49,613 nt of DNA from CAZCTC01 sp964501335 (lineage in GTDB: Bacteria > Chloroflexota > Anaerolineae > B4-G1 > SLSP01): NCBI GenBank assembly GCA_964501335.1, contig CAZCTC010000059.1:1-49613 (forward strand). Direction: 5' to 3'. Position numbers and translations under genes: made by a program. Of the stretch, positions 47,916 through 49,613 are shown piece after piece (position 1 is the first letter of the stretch; the number at the start of each line of letters is the position of its first letter). The notes under the pieces were generated by a model. It saw only the letters and a program-made list of their open reading frames with translations. It ran no database searches and had not been told where the DNA came from.

Positions 47916-49442
47916 TTGAAAGAAATTTTAATCACACCCGCCGATAGCATTCAAAGCGTGCGCGAAACATTGCGCCGGACTGATGATCCCTATCTCCTGA
48001 TCACTCTTCCCTGGGAAGTCGAGCAGGGTTGGAATCGTCAGTTGGGTTACGATGTCCTTTACCGGGAAGCCTTGCGGAAAAACCGCACGGTCATCTGGAT
48101 TGTCGAAGATCCAGCCTTCCTGGAATACCCTAAAGCTGCTGGATTTCCGGTTTTTTCCAGCCGCGAACAGGCCATGGAAAGTATCCGCCAGCATGGCACC
48201 TTCCCGGCCTTAAAGGCCACACCACGGCCTCCGGCGCCCCGACGCCCCTGGTGGGCCGATGCCCCCGAACCACGAAAACGGACTCCCCGTCCCCAACCGT
48301 TCTGGTTATTCTGGGTTAAACTGGGTGTGCTGGTCTTCGTGCTTTTCGTCTTTGGTTTTACGACCTTCCTTATCGGGCCCAGCGCTAAAATCATTCTGAC
48401 CCCCAAAGGAACGGTCTATCGCGTCGTCGTACCGGTTTCTCTGGACATGGAAGCCCCGGAAGTAGATCTGACCAAAGGAATCGTACCGTCGCGTGTAGTT
48501 CAGGTTCCTGTGGAAGCCTACGCCGAAGTCTCAGCAACAGGGATCGGCACCACGGCCTCCGGAAAATCCAAAGGCACGGTGGTCTTTACCAATATGTTAG
48601 GACAGGATTACCGCGTTCCAGTCGGTACCATCGTCCGTAGCACGGCCACCTCTTATCCGGTGCGCTTTGCCACCACCGAGGAAGTGACGGCACCGCCGTT
48701 TGGACAGGTAGCCGCCAGCGTCCAGGCCCTGGAAGAAGGAACCGCCGGCAACATCAGCGCCTCTCAGATCAACCTGGTCGAGGGCGTCCCGGGTGTGGCA
48801 CTGCGCGTGACCAATCCCGCCCCGATCAGTGGCGCCGAAAGCGCTGAAGTTCCGATGATCGCGGAAGCCGACCAGGAAAATGTGCGGAAGATCGCCACTC
48901 AACTCGCCCTGGCCCAGGCTTACACCCCGTTAAACGAAGCTTTGGGACCGGGGGAATATATGCCGCGTCAGGCGCTTACGGCCCAATCATTCCCCAAACT
49001 CGACTATACGCATCTGGTCGGTGAACAGGCCCCTACCCTGGGCCTCACCCTGGGCTTGTATGCTTCCGGACAATCGCTTCAACTGGCCGATGCCCAGGCC
49101 ATCGCCTACCACGCCCTCGCCAGCCATGTGCCCAAGGAATTCACACTCACCGACGCCCGCTTTGAATACGGCGAAGCCGCCGAAGAAGATGTAGACATCA
49201 ATGCCGTCACCACCTTCTACGTCACCGCTTACGGATATGCATCGGCTGAAATCAACACCCGGCGCGTCTGGAACAGCATCAAAGGCCAACCCATCGATAA
49301 AGCCCGACAAACGCTCGCCAATGACCTGCCTCTGGCCCGTCCACCGGAAATCAAAATCGAACCATCGTGGTTCCCCTTCATTCCCAGCCTGTTGCTGCGG
49401 ACTGAAATTCAAATCGTACCGAACGAAGTCGATACGCAATAG
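47916..49442 (+). CDS. Baseplate J-like membrane-anchored protein
   Basis: About 508 residues from TTG at 47916. A cytoplasmic N-terminal domain (LKEILITPADSIQSVRETL) and Pro/Arg linker lead to one membrane helix (LFWVKLGVLVFVLFVFGFTTF, about 133-153), then a beta-rich outer part with GTVVFTNMLGQDYRVPVGT, FATTEEV and GTAGNISA, the words of the baseplate J/gp47 fold. No phage genes are near, so it is a chromosomal relative of the family, function unknown. The frame is open to 47778, but those codons are repeat DNA upstream of the promoter; AAGG precedes the TTG. Start uncertain. Confidence 0.75.
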   Translation: MKEILITPADSIQSVRETLRRTDDPYLLITLPWEVEQGWNRQLGYDVLYREALRKNRTVIWIVEDPAFLEYPKAAGFPVFSSREQAMESIRQHGTFPALKATPRPPAPRRPWWADAPEPRKRTPRPQPFWLFWVKLGVLVFVLFVFGFTTFLIGPSAKIILTPKGTVYRVVVPVSLDMEAPEVDLTKGIVPSRVVQVPVEAYAEVSATGIGTTASGKSKGTVVFTNMLGQDYRVPVGTIVRSTATSYPVRFATTEEVTAPPFGQVAASVQALEEGTAGNISASQINLVEGVPGVALRVTNPAPISGAESAEVPMIAEADQENVRKIATQLALAQAYTPLNEALGPGEYMPRQALTAQSFPKLDYTHLVGEQAPTLGLTLGLYASGQSLQLADAQAIAYHALASHVPKEFTLTDARFEYGEAAEEDVDINAVTTFYVTAYGYASAEINTRRVWNSIKGQPIDKARQTLANDLPLARPPEIKIEPSWFPFIPSLLLRTEIQIVPNEVDTQ

Positions 49443-49461
49443 ACCTTCGGCAAAAAGCGCC

Positions 49462-49565
49462 GCGCTGTGCGAAGCAGGGAGAAAGAGTTATTTGTGTGTA
49501 TTTTTGCGCGCATAAGAATGCGCGCAAAAATACGGACTTTTTTCTCCCGCTTTTCCGGGCTAACG
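49462..49565 (+). repeat. Hairpin element E26 (A)
   Basis: GCGCTGTGCGAAGCAGGGAG, GAAAGAG, perfect 16-bp stem 49498-49513/49518-49533 (core TGCGCGCAT), loop AAGA, then GGACTTTTTTCTCCC and TTTTCCGGGCTAACG. It lies downstream of the baseplate-J-like gene. Confidence 0.85.
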
Positions 49566-49613
49566 TAAGTTTTGTGCAAATAGAGCCCCGAGTGCTCAAA
49601 TCGAAGCAAAAAC

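Noticed and set aside
47916..49442. Prophage remnant
   Set aside because: Only one baseplate-like domain, with a membrane helix, and ordinary chromosomal neighbours; no other phage genes or attachment-site repeats.

Overview
The window is one uninterrupted chromosome segment with about 42 protein genes, two tRNA genes and an unusually heavy load of intergenic repeats. Gene content and style suggest a Chloroflexota (Anaerolineae-like) bacterium: a Trp T-box on an aromatic operon, an AroK-AroB fusion, Thr/Pro-rich lipoproteins, a class III cyclase output on a response regulator, YfhO and SIMPL proteins, and an orphan baseplate-J-like membrane protein. This is inference from gene style; no 16S gene is present. 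No transposase, integrase, prophage or CRISPR array was seen.

Layout. 1-4.3 kb: a von Willebrand A protein divergent from a NACHT ATPase fused to a formylglycine-enzyme-like (C-type-lectin fold) domain, with a GNAT acetyltransferase overlapping its end. 4.3-11.8 kb, minus strand: aroQ, a beta-propeller lipoprotein, then the operon aroF-aroE-trpE-trpG preceded by a complete T-box leader whose specifier is UGG (Trp). 12-14.6 kb: a hypothetical gene, a flavodoxin-ferredoxin (EFR1) protein and a serine beta-lactamase-fold hydrolase. 15.4-19.4 kb: aroA-aroC-aroKB. Together the two clusters plus aroQ hold all seven steps of the shikimate pathway to chorismate and then anthranilate synthase. Two CAU tRNAs follow.

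19.8-23.2 kb is a thiol-redox block: a tandem-thioredoxin-fold protein disulfide oxidoreductase (CDYC and CPYC), thioredoxin reductase, an OsmC protein and a TlpA-like lipoprotein. 23-28 kb has endonuclease IV, a DUF2156-like protein, a GH5 glycosidase, an AhpD-like protein and a flavin reductase-like protein. 28-34.7 kb, minus strand: an alpha/beta hydrolase fused to a cNMP-binding domain, 5-oxoprolinase pxpA/B/C, a DEDD exonuclease and a response regulator-GAF-cyclase. 35-45.3 kb, plus strand: a DUF4870 membrane protein, recJ, an SDR, a TPR protein, YfhO, a family 2 glycosyltransferase and a LysM-L,D-transpeptidase. 45.9-49.4 kb: two tandem SIMPL paralogues and the baseplate-J-like protein.

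The strongest uncharted signal is a dispersed element of about 140 bp with two conserved flanks around a perfect 15-18 bp hairpin whose stem sequence differs from copy to copy while both arms stay complementary. I count 26 hairpins of this or closely related form, plus one copy that lacks the hairpin and two partial copies. They lie between genes or overlap gene ends. One overlaps the end of yfhO, one seems to supply a -35 box, one lies in the leader between the T-box and aroF, and three and a half copies are arrayed head to tail at 34.75-35.17 kb. Other short repeats (GTCTACT heptads, 8-bp GGAAGCCT tandems) repeatedly start at or supply stop codons.
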